A stretch of 64,000 nucleotides of DNA from assembly GCF_019977755.1 (NCBI RefSeq), contig NZ_AP025145.1, positions 1,302,001 to 1,366,000 on the forward strand, given 5' to 3'. Position 1 is the first letter of the stretch. Every line of letters starts with the position of its first letter. Positions 1 to 10,983 of this stretch are shown piece by piece. This DNA comes from Vibrio penaeicida (GTDB lineage: Bacteria > Pseudomonadota > Gammaproteobacteria > Enterobacterales > Vibrionaceae). A model generated the notes under the pieces. The model worked only from the letters and a program-made list of their open reading frames with translations, had not been told where the DNA came from and ran no database searches. Position numbers and translations under genes: made by a program.

Positions 1-65
1 ATGTATCAGATACAAGGCCAAGTTAACTGCTTTTTATAATAATAGATTTATAAGCAGCCTTTTTA

Positions 66-2672
66 TTAAGAGCCCGTCGCAGATTTAGGGGTTTCACTTG
101 ACAATAAATCATTGGTTTTAAAATGATAAAAAGCATTGTAAAGAGGTTTCTCTTTAAGCGGTTTAACAATAACGTAATTGGCTCCCGCATTGAGAAATGC
201 ATTTTTCGTTGACTCAAACGCATCCGCAGTACAGGCATAAATAGGCGCAATGATCCCCATCTCTTGCCGCATGCGACGCGTGGCCTCAACACCATCTAAA
301 TTCGGCATTTGGTTGTCCATCAAGATCAGATCGTATTCATTTGTTTTGACTTTTTCCATTGCTATCAAGCCATCTTCGGCCCAATCGACATCCATTCCAT
401 ATTTCTGACAAAACACTTTTGCAATGAAGGCATTACTCTTATTATCTTCTACCAATAGGACTCTTATTTGAGTGTCAAATAACGATGAAGGATCTAGGCT
501 TGAAGCCTCTTCTTCTTCGGACGAAATATGACTAACAGATGTAACTGGCAGCTTAATACAGAAAGATGCTCCCTCTCCTAACAAGCTCGTCACTTTAATT
601 GACCCACCCATTAAATCGAGTAAGTTTTTTACGATAGCAAGACCTAAACCACTTCCACCATATTCACGTGTGGTTGTTGATTCGGCTTGCACAAAAGGTT
701 CAAACATTGTTTCTAAGCTGCTTTCAGTAATACCAATACCTGAATCACGTACTTCAACATTCAAAACTTCTTTACCTGGTTCTGGGCTCTCTAGTACGAA
801 CCGAACCATTACACCACCAGTAGTGGTAAATTTGACGGCATTACTCAGTAAGTTAAATAGAATCTGATTCAATCGAACTTGATCGGTTCGAATAACTTGT
901 TTAGCTGATATCTGATTCTGAATCTCAAAAGACAGCCCTTTATTGACACAGAGGGGCGTATAAATTGTTTCTAGCGACTTCACTAAATCTTCGAACACAA
1001 ATTCATTGAATTCTATATTCAACTTACCCTGCTCTATCTTTGAAAAATCTAGAATATCATTAAGTACGGTGAGAAGATGTTCACCACTTTGGTAAAGAAT
1101 ATCGACTTTTTCTTTATTTTCTTCCTTCTCGAGCGTGCCTTGAAGGATTTGAGTGATGCCTAAAATACCGTTGAGAGGCGTACGAATCTCATGGCTCATT
1201 TTGGCTAAGAAATCTGCTCGCGCAACTGCGCTTCGCTCGGCTTCAATCCGAGCTAAGTTACTTTGCTTTTCTGCCTCAATGAGGGTCGTGATGTCTTGCC
1301 CTTGTCCGATGATCGCGTGGATTTCATTATCAAGTTCAAGTGGAGATAAATTCCACCGATAAATTTTATTATCTATAGGAACATTAACGCCCATTAATGT
1401 TTCGCCCGTCATCACCATTCTCAAATAAAAGGCGACTTTACTTTGGAAGCTCTTAAATCGATCATCAATGTCGCTATCACTTAAGCCTAATTTGGAATTG
1501 AGCGCCCTCTCCGCTGCGGGGTTCATTCTAAGTACGCCACCTTCTGTATCCCACACGATGATTGGAGAAAGTGAGAAATTGAATAAATCCTGAAAAGATT
1601 TGTCTTTTTCTCTTAACTCTTCAAACGTTTTTTCCAACGTATGCCCAACGTGATCAAACTCGTAAATGCTTGAGCCTTGAAACTCAGAAGATTCAATTCT
1701 GTCACCAGCAGAACGTGTGTACTCCATTAAGCTTTTTAATTCATTAGAGACAAGTCTTTGAATAATCTGGCGTGTCAAAAGCGCTAATGCAAACATGGTA
1801 AACATACTGATAGCTAGACCAACTTTGTAATTTTCCTCTAGCGTCAATATGTTTGAGTTAGTTTGAATCGTGTAGATATATATTGGGGTGTCTTCCCCAT
1901 TGATAAGCAAGTTTGTTGCATTAAACAGATGCCCACCAGAGGAACCCGTATCGCCTTGGTTTAAGTCTTCTAACACTTCTGAATACAGTGGCTCTTCTGG
2001 TTGAATGGTACTCGCGATAGCTGTGTCACCAATCATCATGATGACAGCATCGCTGTTGGAGGCGACCTGAAGTTGATCTATCAATGATAAATTTCGATTG
2101 AGAACAACCGATATATACAAATGTCCCAATACTTGCCCATTTTCTAGACTGATAATTGGGGTTCGACGAATCAATAGATTTCTTTCGCCTAGCACTGTGT
2201 CTTGGCTTAGATAATGCCAGTCACGCCCGAAGCTGATAGATGTCGAGATCCGCTCCATATGAACTTCTGTTAAGCCATAGAACAGACCATTTCCATCATT
2301 CCATTCAACTTCACCTCTGTCTGTGGTTATGAACCGAAAATCTGGTGTGTTCAAAGGGTCATTTTGTTCTAAATCTAGGAAGAAATAATCAATTTTATTT
2401 GAATGGATATCGGCTAAGTTGTTCTGAAGTGTAATGTTAAGGGCATTACTGTCTTGGTGGCTTTGCAACGTTGCTAATTTATAATCAAGTAGGTTTTGCA
2501 ACAAGCTAGAGGTTTGAGATGAACTGCGAGCCACCTCCTGCTTTATAATGCTGGATGAGAAGTGGTAGCTCTGAACCATTACACCTATGGTTAGAACACC
2601 AAAAATAATAACGATCAGGCGAACAATGAGGTTCGCCAGCGAGCGCCTTTTAGTTGTAAGTTTTTTAATCAT
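66..2672 (-). CDS. luxQ: LuxQ autoinducer-2 hybrid sensor kinase/phosphatase
   Basis: Inner-membrane hybrid kinase that, with LuxP, senses autoinducer-2 and passes phosphate to the LuxU/LuxO quorum-sensing relay. The 868 residues show TM1 (about 15-35), a periplasmic sensor region (about 40-280), TM2 (about 283-302), a PAS-like segment (about 355-465), a HisKA domain with His494 in the motif KMSHEIRTPLNG, an HATPase domain with DSGIGI and GGSGLGLAI, and a C-terminal receiver with Asp786 in ILMDNQMP. V. harveyi LuxQ uses His492 and Asp785 as I recall, so the architecture is nearly superimposable. It lies 18 bases downstream of luxP on the same strand, as in other vibrios. All phosphotransfer residues are present. 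Function is assigned from family and neighbour; the relay partners are not in this window. Confidence 0.94.
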   Translation of the reverse strand: MIKKLTTKRRSLANLIVRLIVIIFGVLTIGVMVQSYHFSSSIIKQEVARSSSQTSSLLQNLLDYKLATLQSHQDSNALNITLQNNLADIHSNKIDYFFLDLEQNDPLNTPDFRFITTDRGEVEWNDGNGLFYGLTEVHMERISTSISFGRDWHYLSQDTVLGERNLLIRRTPIISLENGQVLGHLYISVVLNRNLSLIDQLQVASNSDAVIMMIGDTAIASTIQPEEPLYSEVLEDLNQGDTGSSGGHLFNATNLLINGEDTPIYIYTIQTNSNILTLEENYKVGLAISMFTMFALALLTRQIIQRLVSNELKSLMEYTRSAGDRIESSEFQGSSIYEFDHVGHTLEKTFEELREKDKSFQDLFNFSLSPIIVWDTEGGVLRMNPAAERALNSKLGLSDSDIDDRFKSFQSKVAFYLRMVMTGETLMGVNVPIDNKIYRWNLSPLELDNEIHAIIGQGQDITTLIEAEKQSNLARIEAERSAVARADFLAKMSHEIRTPLNGILGITQILQGTLEKEENKEKVDILYQSGEHLLTVLNDILDFSKIEQGKLNIEFNEFVFEDLVKSLETIYTPLCVNKGLSFEIQNQISAKQVIRTDQVRLNQILFNLLSNAVKFTTTGGVMVRFVLESPEPGKEVLNVEVRDSGIGITESSLETMFEPFVQAESTTTREYGGSGLGLAIVKNLLDLMGGSIKVTSLLGEGASFCIKLPVTSVSHISSEEEEASSLDPSSLFDTQIRVLLVEDNKSNAFIAKVFCQKYGMDVDWAEDGLIAMEKVKTNEYDLILMDNQMPNLDGVEATRRMRQEMGIIAPIYACTADAFESTKNAFLNAGANYVIVKPLKEKPLYNAFYHFKTNDLLSSETPKSATGS

Positions 2673-2690
2673 CCTAGCTCAGCTTTTCCA

Positions 2691-3791
<1,101 letters not shown>

Positions 3792-3953
3792 TTAATCACC
3801 AATTTGCGTGATGCCTCACGATAATATAGTTGATGTAAAAAAGAATTTATATCGCAATTGCTTAGGATGAGTCTGACTGCTTATCCTTAACGCAATTCAT
3901 GGTAAAGTCTGGCACGATTCGAAGAAAATGCATCATATTGCATTAGCATTTTG

Positions 3954-4586
3954 CTACCTAGGATCACCAAAATGCTCTAAATATAGAATGGTAGCTGCGG
4001 TTCTGGAGGGAACTTCTAGCTTTTTTAGCAAGCTTTTCATATGAACTTTCACTGTGGACTCTGAAATAAACAAGCTATCTGCTATTTGTTTATTGCGAAA
4101 ACCCTTAGCGACTTCTTGCAGAATCTGTTGTTCACGGTCCGTTAATAGGTCCATTACAGATGGTTTATCACCTCTTTCGATTAAATATTTGCGAACTTCT
4201 TCGCTATAAATTTGGTTACCGGACATGGACTCTTTAATCAACGCAATCAAGTCATCTGGTTCTGTATCTTTCAGCAAATATCCGTCGGCACCTGCTTTAA
4301 CCATAACATCAATGTCATTTGGGCTATCAGATACCGTTAAAACCACAATTCGAGCCTCAATGTCTTCAGATCGAAGTGCTTTTAAGGTATCTAGACCCGA
4401 CATGCCCTTCATATTAAGATCAAGCAAAATCAAATCCGGTTGAACTTTTAAAGCAATAGCAAGTGCATCAGGGCCATTACTTGCCTCACCTACTACGCTA
4501 AATTCGTCTTCAAAGCTCAGGAGTTGAGCGATCCCTTTGCGCATCAAAGGATGGTCGTCAACGATGAGTACATTACAGATCGTCAT
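3954..4586 (-). CDS. narP: NarP nitrate/nitrite response regulator
   Basis: Cytoplasmic response regulator of the NarL/FixJ family, 210 residues. The receiver domain (1-120) has acidic residues Asp10 and Asp11 and phospho-acceptor Asp56 in LILLDLNMKG. The LuxR-type helix-turn-helix covers about 145-205 (LTDREQQILQEVAKG, then STVKVHMKSLLKKL). It overlaps the end of the narQ-like kinase by 14 bases, so the two are translationally coupled, and the pair is divergent from the nap operon. A NarP-type heptamer pair lies in the intergenic region at 6446-6461. NarL is the alternative name, but a 7-2-7 site in front of nap and the single kinase/regulator pair favour NarP. Confidence 0.87.
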   Translation of the reverse strand: MTICNVLIVDDHPLMRKGIAQLLSFEDEFSVVGEASNGPDALAIALKVQPDLILLDLNMKGMSGLDTLKALRSEDIEARIVVLTVSDSPNDIDVMVKAGADGYLLKDTEPDDLIALIKESMSGNQIYSEEVRKYLIERGDKPSVMDLLTDREQQILQEVAKGFRNKQIADSLFISESTVKVHMKSLLKKLEVPSRTAATILYLEHFGDPR

Positions 4587-6291
4587 GTTGATCCTCTTTC
4601 ACTGTATAAGTTAATTGTATTTTACAACCATTCTCTGGTTTGCTTTCTATCTCTAACCGACCGTTGAGCCTACCCGCTCTTTCTTCCATAATGCTTAACC
4701 CATAGTGATTAAGCTTTTGGTGATTTACATCAAAGCCAATACCATCGTCTTCTACGACAACCCGCATTTCGTTATTAGACTTTGTGCAGTTAACTTTTAT
4801 GTGTTTTGCCTTGGCATGCTTCACTGCATTCAAAACAGCCTCTCGAACTAATTGAAGTACATGGATTTGTTCATTGGCTTTAAGATTCAGTGAGGCAACT
4901 TGGTTGTTAACAGTAATAACAGAATCCGTTTGCTCTCTCAGTGGGATAATCATTTGAACAAGCGCTTCATCAAAATTCGCATCCTTAATTGAAAGGCGAA
5001 ACGTATTCAGCAACTCTCTAAGTTGGGTATAAGCCCCCGTCAGCCCACTATCAATATCCGATATAATGGACGGTAGTACGGCTCGTTTCTTATCTGATTC
5101 ACTGTTAAGCATCCTCTTTAGTAAGCTTACTTGAATCCTAAGACAAGATAAGGATTGAGCGAGTGAATCATGAAGTTCACGCGCTATTGTTGCCCTTTCT
5201 TCCATTAGAATGAGGTATTCTTCTTGTTTTTGAGTCTGAGAGTAATAGATACCCTGAGTGAGCACTTGAATGATGCTGTTAATCAACTCTTGATCAGGAC
5301 ACGGCAGCATAAACTGAGTTTCTAGTGTTCCCAGTACCTGATTGTCCAATTCTAGTGTTGTACGATTCCATTTGTTATTTGGCTTAGCCATACCTCTTTC
5401 AATGACTTCGCTTTGCTGAGGATCGCCTAACGTCAACTTTACCGCGGCGACCCCCTCTAAGCTGAACATAAAATCTATGACTTTCTCGATGTGACTTTTT
5501 GTAATCCGAGAAACGTTAAGTGCCTGTGAGCAGTGATACAGCACTTGCAGCGACTGATTAGCATGGCGCAATCGGTGAGTTTTCTCTTCCACCGCAGTTT
5601 CTAGACCACGATAAAGATGCCCTAACTCGGTGGCCATTGAGTTAAATGTTTCCGTTAGTCGAGAGAGTTCATTATCCCCAGACACATGAAGCGCCACATC
5701 AAAGTTCCTATTTTGAATCTCGTAGCTCGCATGACTTAACCTGTTTAGTGGGTTAACTATTTCTCTTCTTACGTAACGTACTACAAACGTAGAAATAATG
5801 AGAATACCGCCCAACCCCACACCACCTATCCACGATAGCGTAATCAACTTCTGTTCTGAGTATTCTTGTAACCCGAACACAAATTCGTCGATCTGTTCTA
5901 CAAAATCGGCGACCTGACTTAAATACACATCGTTCTGTTGGGAATGTAGCAAGGTATTGAGCTGCTGCCACCTTTGGATGATCAACATATATTCTTGCTG
6001 GATATCCGCCGGGACTGTCCAGTGTCGAAGAGCCGACATTGAAGGTGAGAACAAAGAATTTTCAAATTGTTCAACGTGCAGATTAAAGTCGAGTGAATCA
6101 CTTTGAATGTCATACGCAAGCCGATAACTCTGCATTCGCATCGATCCGGCAACATTTACCGCTTCCGCATCATTCAAACTCGATGCCAAAGTAAGAATCG
6201 CAAAACTCGTTGTCGTTATCGAGAGCAATAGGATGAGCAACAAAGCTTGCGCAACAGTGCTTGTTACTGGTTTTTTGGGTAACTTAAACAA
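4573..6291 (-). CDS. narQ: NarQ-type nitrate/nitrite sensor histidine kinase
   Basis: Membrane histidine kinase sensing nitrate and nitrite for NarP. It has 572 residues: TM1 (about 14-36), the ligand-binding P-box just after it (DAEAVNVAGSMRMQSYRL, with Arg52 at the ligand-binding arginine position), a helical periplasmic domain, TM2 (about 152-172), a HAMP domain (to about 230), a GAF-like region (about 250-350), a HisKA_3 domain with His374 in RELHDSLAQS, and an HATPase domain with DDGIGFD. The longest frame opens at a TTG at 6291; no ATG occurs before the P-box, so TTG is the likely start. The purine-rich sequence upstream (GAGACGAG) is a weak ribosome binding site. It is divergent from napF. 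Confidence 0.87.
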   Translation of the reverse strand: MFKLPKKPVTSTVAQALLLILLLSITTTSFAILTLASSLNDAEAVNVAGSMRMQSYRLAYDIQSDSLDFNLHVEQFENSLFSPSMSALRHWTVPADIQQEYMLIIQRWQQLNTLLHSQQNDVYLSQVADFVEQIDEFVFGLQEYSEQKLITLSWIGGVGLGGILIISTFVVRYVRREIVNPLNRLSHASYEIQNRNFDVALHVSGDNELSRLTETFNSMATELGHLYRGLETAVEEKTHRLRHANQSLQVLYHCSQALNVSRITKSHIEKVIDFMFSLEGVAAVKLTLGDPQQSEVIERGMAKPNNKWNRTTLELDNQVLGTLETQFMLPCPDQELINSIIQVLTQGIYYSQTQKQEEYLILMEERATIARELHDSLAQSLSCLRIQVSLLKRMLNSESDKKRAVLPSIISDIDSGLTGAYTQLRELLNTFRLSIKDANFDEALVQMIIPLREQTDSVITVNNQVASLNLKANEQIHVLQLVREAVLNAVKHAKAKHIKVNCTKSNNEMRVVVEDDGIGFDVNHQKLNHYGLSIMEERAGRLNGRLEIESKPENGCKIQLTYTVKEDQHDDL

Positions 6292-6445
6292 AATTGTTTT
6301 CTCGTCTCGATTCCAAGTTCAAAGCAATAACCCCAGTAGAATTCTTAATGAACCAATTATTTTGAACATATTACCAGCCATCTCATAACCATTAGCGCTT
6401 GAATTGTTGATATTTTTATTGATCTAAAACAGTTTAGACTCCGAT

Positions 6446-6461
6446 TACCCCTTTAGGGTTA
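6446..6461. promoter_or_regulatory. Candidate NarP binding site (7-2-7 inverted heptamers)
   Basis: The sequence TACCCCT-TT-AGGGTTA matches the NarP/NarL heptamer TACYYMT in a 7-2-7 inverted arrangement: the left heptamer is perfect and the right one has one mismatch. It lies in the 258-base gap between the divergent narQ and napF, 88 bases before the napF start codon. NarP is known to need the 7-2-7 arrangement, so this is a good operator for nap and possibly for narQP autoregulation. Seen by eye; not footprinted. Confidence 0.6.
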
Positions 6462-6549
6462 TTTAATCAATTGTGACTAAAACTAAACTATTTATGTGCA
6501 GTAATGAAGATCTATTAATAGATTTTAATGGCTTATATAAGAGGTTGTT

Positions 6550-7041
6550 TTGGTTGATCAATTCCGCAGGCGTTTTTTTTCACGAAAGCAAGAAGCTGAG
6601 ACTCACCCTCGGCTGCCTTGGTTGAGTGGCGCTAACGAATTTACCGACCAGTGTACACGCTGCAATAAGTGTATAAATGAATGCGAAACACAAATCATCA
6701 AGCGCGGCAGTGGCGGATTTCCAACCATTGATTTCGATCTTGGTGAATGTACGTTTTGTTATCAATGCGCCGACGCATGTCCAGAACCTCTTTTTCTTAG
6801 CCAGAATGAAATGGCATGGCAAGCCAAAGCAATCATCAATAAAGATTGTCTTGCCTCCAAAAATGTCGAATGTCGATCTTGCGGTGACCAATGCGAAACC
6901 ATGGCGATTCAATTCAAACTCGCTGTAGGTAAAGTCGCCCAACCCGAATTAAACCTTGATGAGTGCAATGGCTGTGGTGCGTGCGTTTCTGTGTGCCCAA
7001 CTTCATCCATCAATGTGAGCATACAAAATAACGAGAGATAA
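6550..7041 (+). CDS. napF: NapF, iron-sulfur protein of the periplasmic nitrate reductase system
   Basis: Cytoplasmic four-cluster ferredoxin-like protein thought to assist NapA iron-sulfur assembly before Tat export. In 163 residues the cysteine clusters are C35/38/41/45 (CTRCNKCINEC), C67/70/73/77 (CTFCYQCADAC), C100/108/111/115 and C139/142/145/149 (CNGCGACVSVC). The start is a TTG at 6550 with GAGG six bases upstream, and the N terminus MVDQFRRRFF is typical of NapF. It is first in napFDABC, with napD starting two bases after its stop codon. Transcription is probably under the NarP-type site at 6446-6461. Confidence 0.93.
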   Translation: MVDQFRRRFFSRKQEAETHPRLPWLSGANEFTDQCTRCNKCINECETQIIKRGSGGFPTIDFDLGECTFCYQCADACPEPLFLSQNEMAWQAKAIINKDCLASKNVECRSCGDQCETMAIQFKLAVGKVAQPELNLDECNGCGACVSVCPTSSINVSIQNNER

Positions 7042-7043
7042 CT

Positions 7044-7349
7044 ATGTCACTAAATGAAGTGCATATTTCCAGCTTAGTGGTGCATGTGTCACCAGAACAT
7101 CTGTCACAGACAAAGTCTCGAATTGAAGAGTTTGACAATGCAGAAGTTTTTGGAGACAGCCCTGAAGGGAAAATTGTGGTGGTTTTGGAAACAGAAAACC
7201 AAGGCTTCATCACAGACACCATTGACGCGATTAATAACTTGCCGGACGTCCTGAGCACAGTTTTGGTTTATCACCAAATCGAAACTGACCTAGACGACAA
7301 GAATGAAAACACTGGAACGCAACATTCCCAATTAGAGGGTGAAGTATGA
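7044..7349 (+). CDS. napD: NapD, NapA-specific chaperone
   Basis: Small cytoplasmic chaperone that binds the Tat signal peptide of NapA and restrains export until the cofactors are inserted. It has 101 residues; the family start pattern ([12 protein letters not shown]) and the segment GKIVVVLET fit the ferredoxin-fold NapD family. The C terminus (about 82-101) is an acidic, hydrophilic tail somewhat longer than in E. coli NapD (87 residues). Its stop codon overlaps the napA start in an ATGA arrangement, which indicates translational coupling of chaperone and client. Confidence 0.9.
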   Translation: MSLNEVHISSLVVHVSPEHLSQTKSRIEEFDNAEVFGDSPEGKIVVVLETENQGFITDTIDAINNLPDVLSTVLVYHQIETDLDDKNENTGTQHSQLEGEV

Positions 7350-9835
7350 AAATGACAAGACGTGCGTTTGTGAAAGCAAATGCAGCAGCATCGGCAGCAG
7401 CCGTCGCAGGTGTAACACTACCTGCATCGGCCACCAATCTGATTGCCAGCTCCGATCAAACTAAAATCACATGGGACAAAGCACCTTGTCGTTTTTGTGG
7501 AACGGGTTGTTCAGTATTAGTGGGAACTCAGGGCGGCAAAGTAGTCGCAACTCAGGGTGATCCTGAGGCACCTGTTAACAAAGGTCTTAACTGCATCAAA
7601 GGTTACTTCCTTTCTAAAATCATGTACGGAAAGGATCGCCTGACTCAACCGCTACTGCGAATGAAAGACGGAAAATTCCACAAAGACGGTGATTTTGCGC
7701 CAGTTTCTTGGGATACCGCTTTCGATATCATGGCAGAAAAGTGGAAAGATGCGCTGAAAAAACGAGGACCGTCTGGTGTCGGAATGTTTGGTTCTGGCCA
7801 ATGGACCGTAATGGAAGGTTATGCTGCAGCCAAAATGATGAAAGCGGGTCTAAGATCAAACAACATTGATCCCAATGCTCGTCACTGTATGGCATCTGCT
7901 GTTGGCGCGTTTATGCGCTCATTCGGTATCGATGAGCCAATGGGTTGTTATGACGATTTTGAACACGCAGACTCTTTCGTACTGTGGGGTTCAAACATGG
8001 CTGAAATGCACCCAGTACTTTGGACACGTATTACCGACCGTCGATTAAGCTTTCCTCACGTCAAAGTTAACGTACTTTCCACCTACTACCACCGTTCATT
8101 TGAGCTTGCGGACAAAGGCTACATATTTGAACCGCAATCCGACCTTGCTATCGCCAACTTTATTGCACATTACATTATCGAAAATGATGCTGTTAACTGG
8201 GATTTTGTTAACAAACACACCAATTTCAAGCAAGCGACGACAGACATCGGTTACGGATTGCGCGATGACGATCCTCTACAAATGAAAGCTCAAAACCCTA
8301 ATTCTGGGAAAATGAGTTCTATTTCCTTTGAAGAATACAAAAAGTCTGTTGCCCCTTATACCGTCGAAAAAGCATCAGAAATGTCTGGAGTTTCACAAGA
8401 AAAACTCATCGAGCTGGCTAAACAGTATGCCGACCCAGACACTAAAGTGATGTCACTCTGGACAATGGGTATGAACCAGCATACTCGTGGCGTTTGGATG
8501 AACAGCTTGATCTACAACATCCACCTTCTTACGGGCAAGATTTCAACGCCGGGTAACAGCCCATTCTCGCTAACCGGTCAACCTTCTGCATGTGGTACAG
8601 CGCGTGAGGTAGGTACATTTTCTCACCGTCTACCTGCTGATATGGTGGTTGCTAACCCTAAACACCGCGCATACGCAGAAAAAATATGGAACATTCCTCC
8701 AGGCGTTATTCCACCGAAACCTGGGTACCACGCTGTACTTCAAGACCGCATGCTAAAAGACGGTAAGCTAAATGCTTATTGGGTAATGTGTAACAACAAC
8801 ATGCAAGCGGGTCCGAACATTAACAATGAACGTCTTCCTGGATATCGCCATCCGGACAACTTTATAGTGTGTTCAGACCCCTACCCGACAGCAACGGCTC
8901 AAGCTGCCGACCTTATTTTACCTACAGCAATGTGGATTGAGAAAGAAGGCGCGTACGGAAATGCGGAGCGTCGTACTCAAGCTTGGTACCAACAAGTTGA
9001 CACCGTCGGCGAGGCAAAATCTGACCTTTGGCAGGTAATGGAATTCTCTAAACGCTTCAAAATGGAAGAAGTTTGGACCGAAGAAATGCTAGCCCAAGCG
9101 CCTCAGTACAAAGGCAAAACCATGTACGACATGTTGTTTGCTAATGGACAGGTAGATAAATATCCAATAGAAGAAGCTCGTGAGTTAAATGACGATGCGC
9201 ACCATTTCGGCTTCTATGTTCAGAAAGGTCTGTTTGAAGAATACGCGGAATTCGGACGCGATCACGGTCACGACCTAGCACCGTATGATGTTTATCACCA
9301 AGTTCGTGGTCTTCGATGGCCAGTCGTCGATGGCAAAGAAACGTTATGGCGTTATAAAGAAGGCTCCGATCCATATGCGAAAAAAGGATCGGGTTGGGAT
9401 TTCTACGGTAAGCCGGACGGTAAAGCACTGATTATTTCCGCGCCGTACGAAGCACCACCTGAAGCACCTGATTCTGAATTTGATCTTTGGTTATGTACTG
9501 GTCGAGTTCTTGAACATTGGCACACAGGCACAATGACAAGACGAGTGCCAGAGCTCTACAAAGCAGCACCTGATGCTGTTTGTTACATCCACCCTGCTGA
9601 CGCAAAAGCACGTGGTCTTCGCCGTGGCGAAGAGGTTCTTATGTCTAACAAACGCGGCGAAGTTCGAGTGCGGGTAGAAACCCGAGGCCGAAATCGTCCA
9701 CCAGAGGGCTTGATATTTGTGCCTTTCTTCGACGCTAGAATCCTAATTAATAAGCTGATTCTTGACGCGACCGATCCGTTATCGAAGCAAACCGACTTTA
9801 AGAAATGTCCGGTGAAAATCACCAAGATTGCGTAA
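7346..9835 (+). CDS. napA: NapA, catalytic subunit of periplasmic nitrate reductase
   Basis: Periplasmic molybdenum enzyme reducing nitrate to nitrite with electrons from NapC via NapB. It has 829 residues, the usual length. A twin-arginine signal peptide starts with [13 protein letters not shown] and ends near LPASA (about residue 29). The 4Fe-4S cluster ligands are Cys48, Cys51, Cys55 (CRFCGTGC) and Cys83 (NCIKGYF). The molybdenum ligand is Cys181 in [11 protein letters not shown], as in E. coli NapA. The C-terminal molybdopterin-binding domain includes [19 protein letters not shown]. It is translationally coupled to napD. All catalytic elements are intact, so the enzyme should be functional. 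Confidence 0.97.
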   Translation: MKMTRRAFVKANAAASAAAVAGVTLPASATNLIASSDQTKITWDKAPCRFCGTGCSVLVGTQGGKVVATQGDPEAPVNKGLNCIKGYFLSKIMYGKDRLTQPLLRMKDGKFHKDGDFAPVSWDTAFDIMAEKWKDALKKRGPSGVGMFGSGQWTVMEGYAAAKMMKAGLRSNNIDPNARHCMASAVGAFMRSFGIDEPMGCYDDFEHADSFVLWGSNMAEMHPVLWTRITDRRLSFPHVKVNVLSTYYHRSFELADKGYIFEPQSDLAIANFIAHYIIENDAVNWDFVNKHTNFKQATTDIGYGLRDDDPLQMKAQNPNSGKMSSISFEEYKKSVAPYTVEKASEMSGVSQEKLIELAKQYADPDTKVMSLWTMGMNQHTRGVWMNSLIYNIHLLTGKISTPGNSPFSLTGQPSACGTAREVGTFSHRLPADMVVANPKHRAYAEKIWNIPPGVIPPKPGYHAVLQDRMLKDGKLNAYWVMCNNNMQAGPNINNERLPGYRHPDNFIVCSDPYPTATAQAADLILPTAMWIEKEGAYGNAERRTQAWYQQVDTVGEAKSDLWQVMEFSKRFKMEEVWTEEMLAQAPQYKGKTMYDMLFANGQVDKYPIEEARELNDDAHHFGFYVQKGLFEEYAEFGRDHGHDLAPYDVYHQVRGLRWPVVDGKETLWRYKEGSDPYAKKGSGWDFYGKPDGKALIISAPYEAPPEAPDSEFDLWLCTGRVLEHWHTGTMTRRVPELYKAAPDAVCYIHPADAKARGLRRGEEVLMSNKRGEVRVRVETRGRNRPPEGLIFVPFFDARILINKLILDATDPLSKQTDFKKCPVKITKIA

Positions 9836-9910
9836 CGCAAAGTCGAAAGATAACACTGACCGCCATTGCGGCGGTCTGATCAGAATTTAGCCACAAGGCG
9901 GAGATTTAGA

Positions 9911-10369
9911 ATGAAAAAACTCATGTTAACACTGCTGTCGGTGGGCGCAGTATTAAGCGGAACAGCGGTTGCTGAACTTGAAAATCTAGGTGGAATCGGG
10001 GGCGTCGAATCCCTTCGCGGTGTAAGCGAATTGGAAACAACTCGCCCTGCAGACGATTTTAAAAAGTTCCCTAGGGAACAAGTTCTGGAAAGCAGCTATG
10101 TTTATCAACCACCATTGATCCCTCATAACATTCGTGGTTATGAAGTTTCTTTGAACGCCAATAAATGTCTCGCTTGCCACAGTTGGAAGAATGCAAAAGA
10201 AATGGGCGCCACGAAGGTCAGTGTCACCCACTACGTAAACCGCGAAGATGCAGTGCTGGCAGACATGTCACCAAGACGTTACTTCTGCTTGCAATGTCAT
10301 GTTCCTCAAGCAAACGCAAAGCCGCTTGTAGAAAACGAGTTTAAGAGTGTCGACTCACTGAACAAGTGA
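9911..10369 (+). CDS. napB: NapB, diheme cytochrome c subunit of nitrate reductase
   Basis: Periplasmic electron-transfer subunit that passes electrons from NapC to NapA. I start it at ATG 9911, preceded by GGCGGAG and followed by a normal Sec signal peptide (about 1-20, ending GTAVA). An upstream in-frame extension would put an arginine-rich stretch before the signal peptide and is unlikely. The 152-residue product has two heme motifs, CLACH (86-90) and CLQCH (126-130), plus conserved PPLIPH and distal histidines. The napA-napB gap is 75 bases and contains the short inverted repeat CCGCCATTGCGGCGG, which may stabilise or process the mRNA. Confidence 0.94.
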   Translation: MKKLMLTLLSVGAVLSGTAVAELENLGGIGGVESLRGVSELETTRPADDFKKFPREQVLESSYVYQPPLIPHNIRGYEVSLNANKCLACHSWKNAKEMGATKVSVTHYVNREDAVLADMSPRRYFCLQCHVPQANAKPLVENEFKSVDSLNK

Positions 10370-10394
10370 TTAGTCACTCCATAAGAGGCGAATT

Positions 10395-10973
10395 ATGAAA
10401 ATACTAAAAGCGTTTTGGAAGAGACTGATAAGCCCTAGTAAGGCAGCCGTAGGGGTTGTGCTTTTTATGGGTTTTGCCGGTGGTTTACTCTTTTGGGGAG
10501 CGTTCAACACGGGTATGGAAGCCACAAACTCGGAAGAGTTCTGTTCTGGTTGCCACGCACCAATCGTAGCTGAAATTCAAGAAACTATTCACTATTCTAA
10601 CCGTTCTGGTGTTCGTGCTATCTGTTCTGATTGTCATGTCCCCCATGATTGGGGTGACAAAATTGTTCGCAAGGTTCAAGCATCTAAAGAGTTGTTTGCT
10701 CACTTTGTGTTAAAGACAATTGACACACCAGAGAAGTTTCAAGATCGTCGAGCCTACCTTGCAGAAAGAGAGTGGTCTCGATTTAAGAACAACGACTCTT
10801 TGGAATGTCGAAATTGCCACGAATTTGAGTTTATGGACTTCTCTGAGCAAAGCACAAGAAGCGCCAACCAGCACTCAACGGCGTTAGCTTCTGGTGAAAA
10901 GACATGTGTCGATTGCCATAAAGGTATCGCGCACAAATTACCAGATATGCACGGTGTAGAAGGCTGGCAATAA
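10395..10973 (+). CDS. napC: NapC, tetraheme quinol dehydrogenase
   Basis: Membrane-anchored tetraheme cytochrome c of the NapC/NirT family that oxidises quinol and reduces NapB. It has 192 residues: one N-terminal membrane anchor (about 17-37), then heme motifs CSGCH (50-54), CSDCH (77-81), CRNCH (138-142) and CVDCH (171-175), and the conserved C-terminal GIAHKLPDM. It is preceded by AAGAGGCG seven bases before the ATG and follows napB by 25 bases. There are no napG or napH genes here, so this is the napC-dependent, ubiquinol or menaquinol type of pathway. Confidence 0.95.
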   Translation: MKILKAFWKRLISPSKAAVGVVLFMGFAGGLLFWGAFNTGMEATNSEEFCSGCHAPIVAEIQETIHYSNRSGVRAICSDCHVPHDWGDKIVRKVQASKELFAHFVLKTIDTPEKFQDRRAYLAEREWSRFKNNDSLECRNCHEFEFMDFSEQSTRSANQHSTALASGEKTCVDCHKGIAHKLPDMHGVEGWQ

Positions 10974-10983
10974 GGAGATTTAA

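Noticed and set aside
1..65. Gene or terminator at the left edge
   Set aside because: The imperfect repeat CTGCTT...AAGCAG (about 27-57) could end luxQ transcription, but it is weak and the region is cut by the window edge.
6407..6423. Two TTGAT half-sites upstream of napF as an FNR box
   Set aside because: They are direct repeats, not the inverted TTGAT-N4-ATCAA dyad; no full FNR site was found by eye in the region.
9866..9910. Longer N terminus for NapB
   Set aside because: It would put an arginine-rich stretch before a normal signal peptide; ATG 9911 has a better ribosome site.
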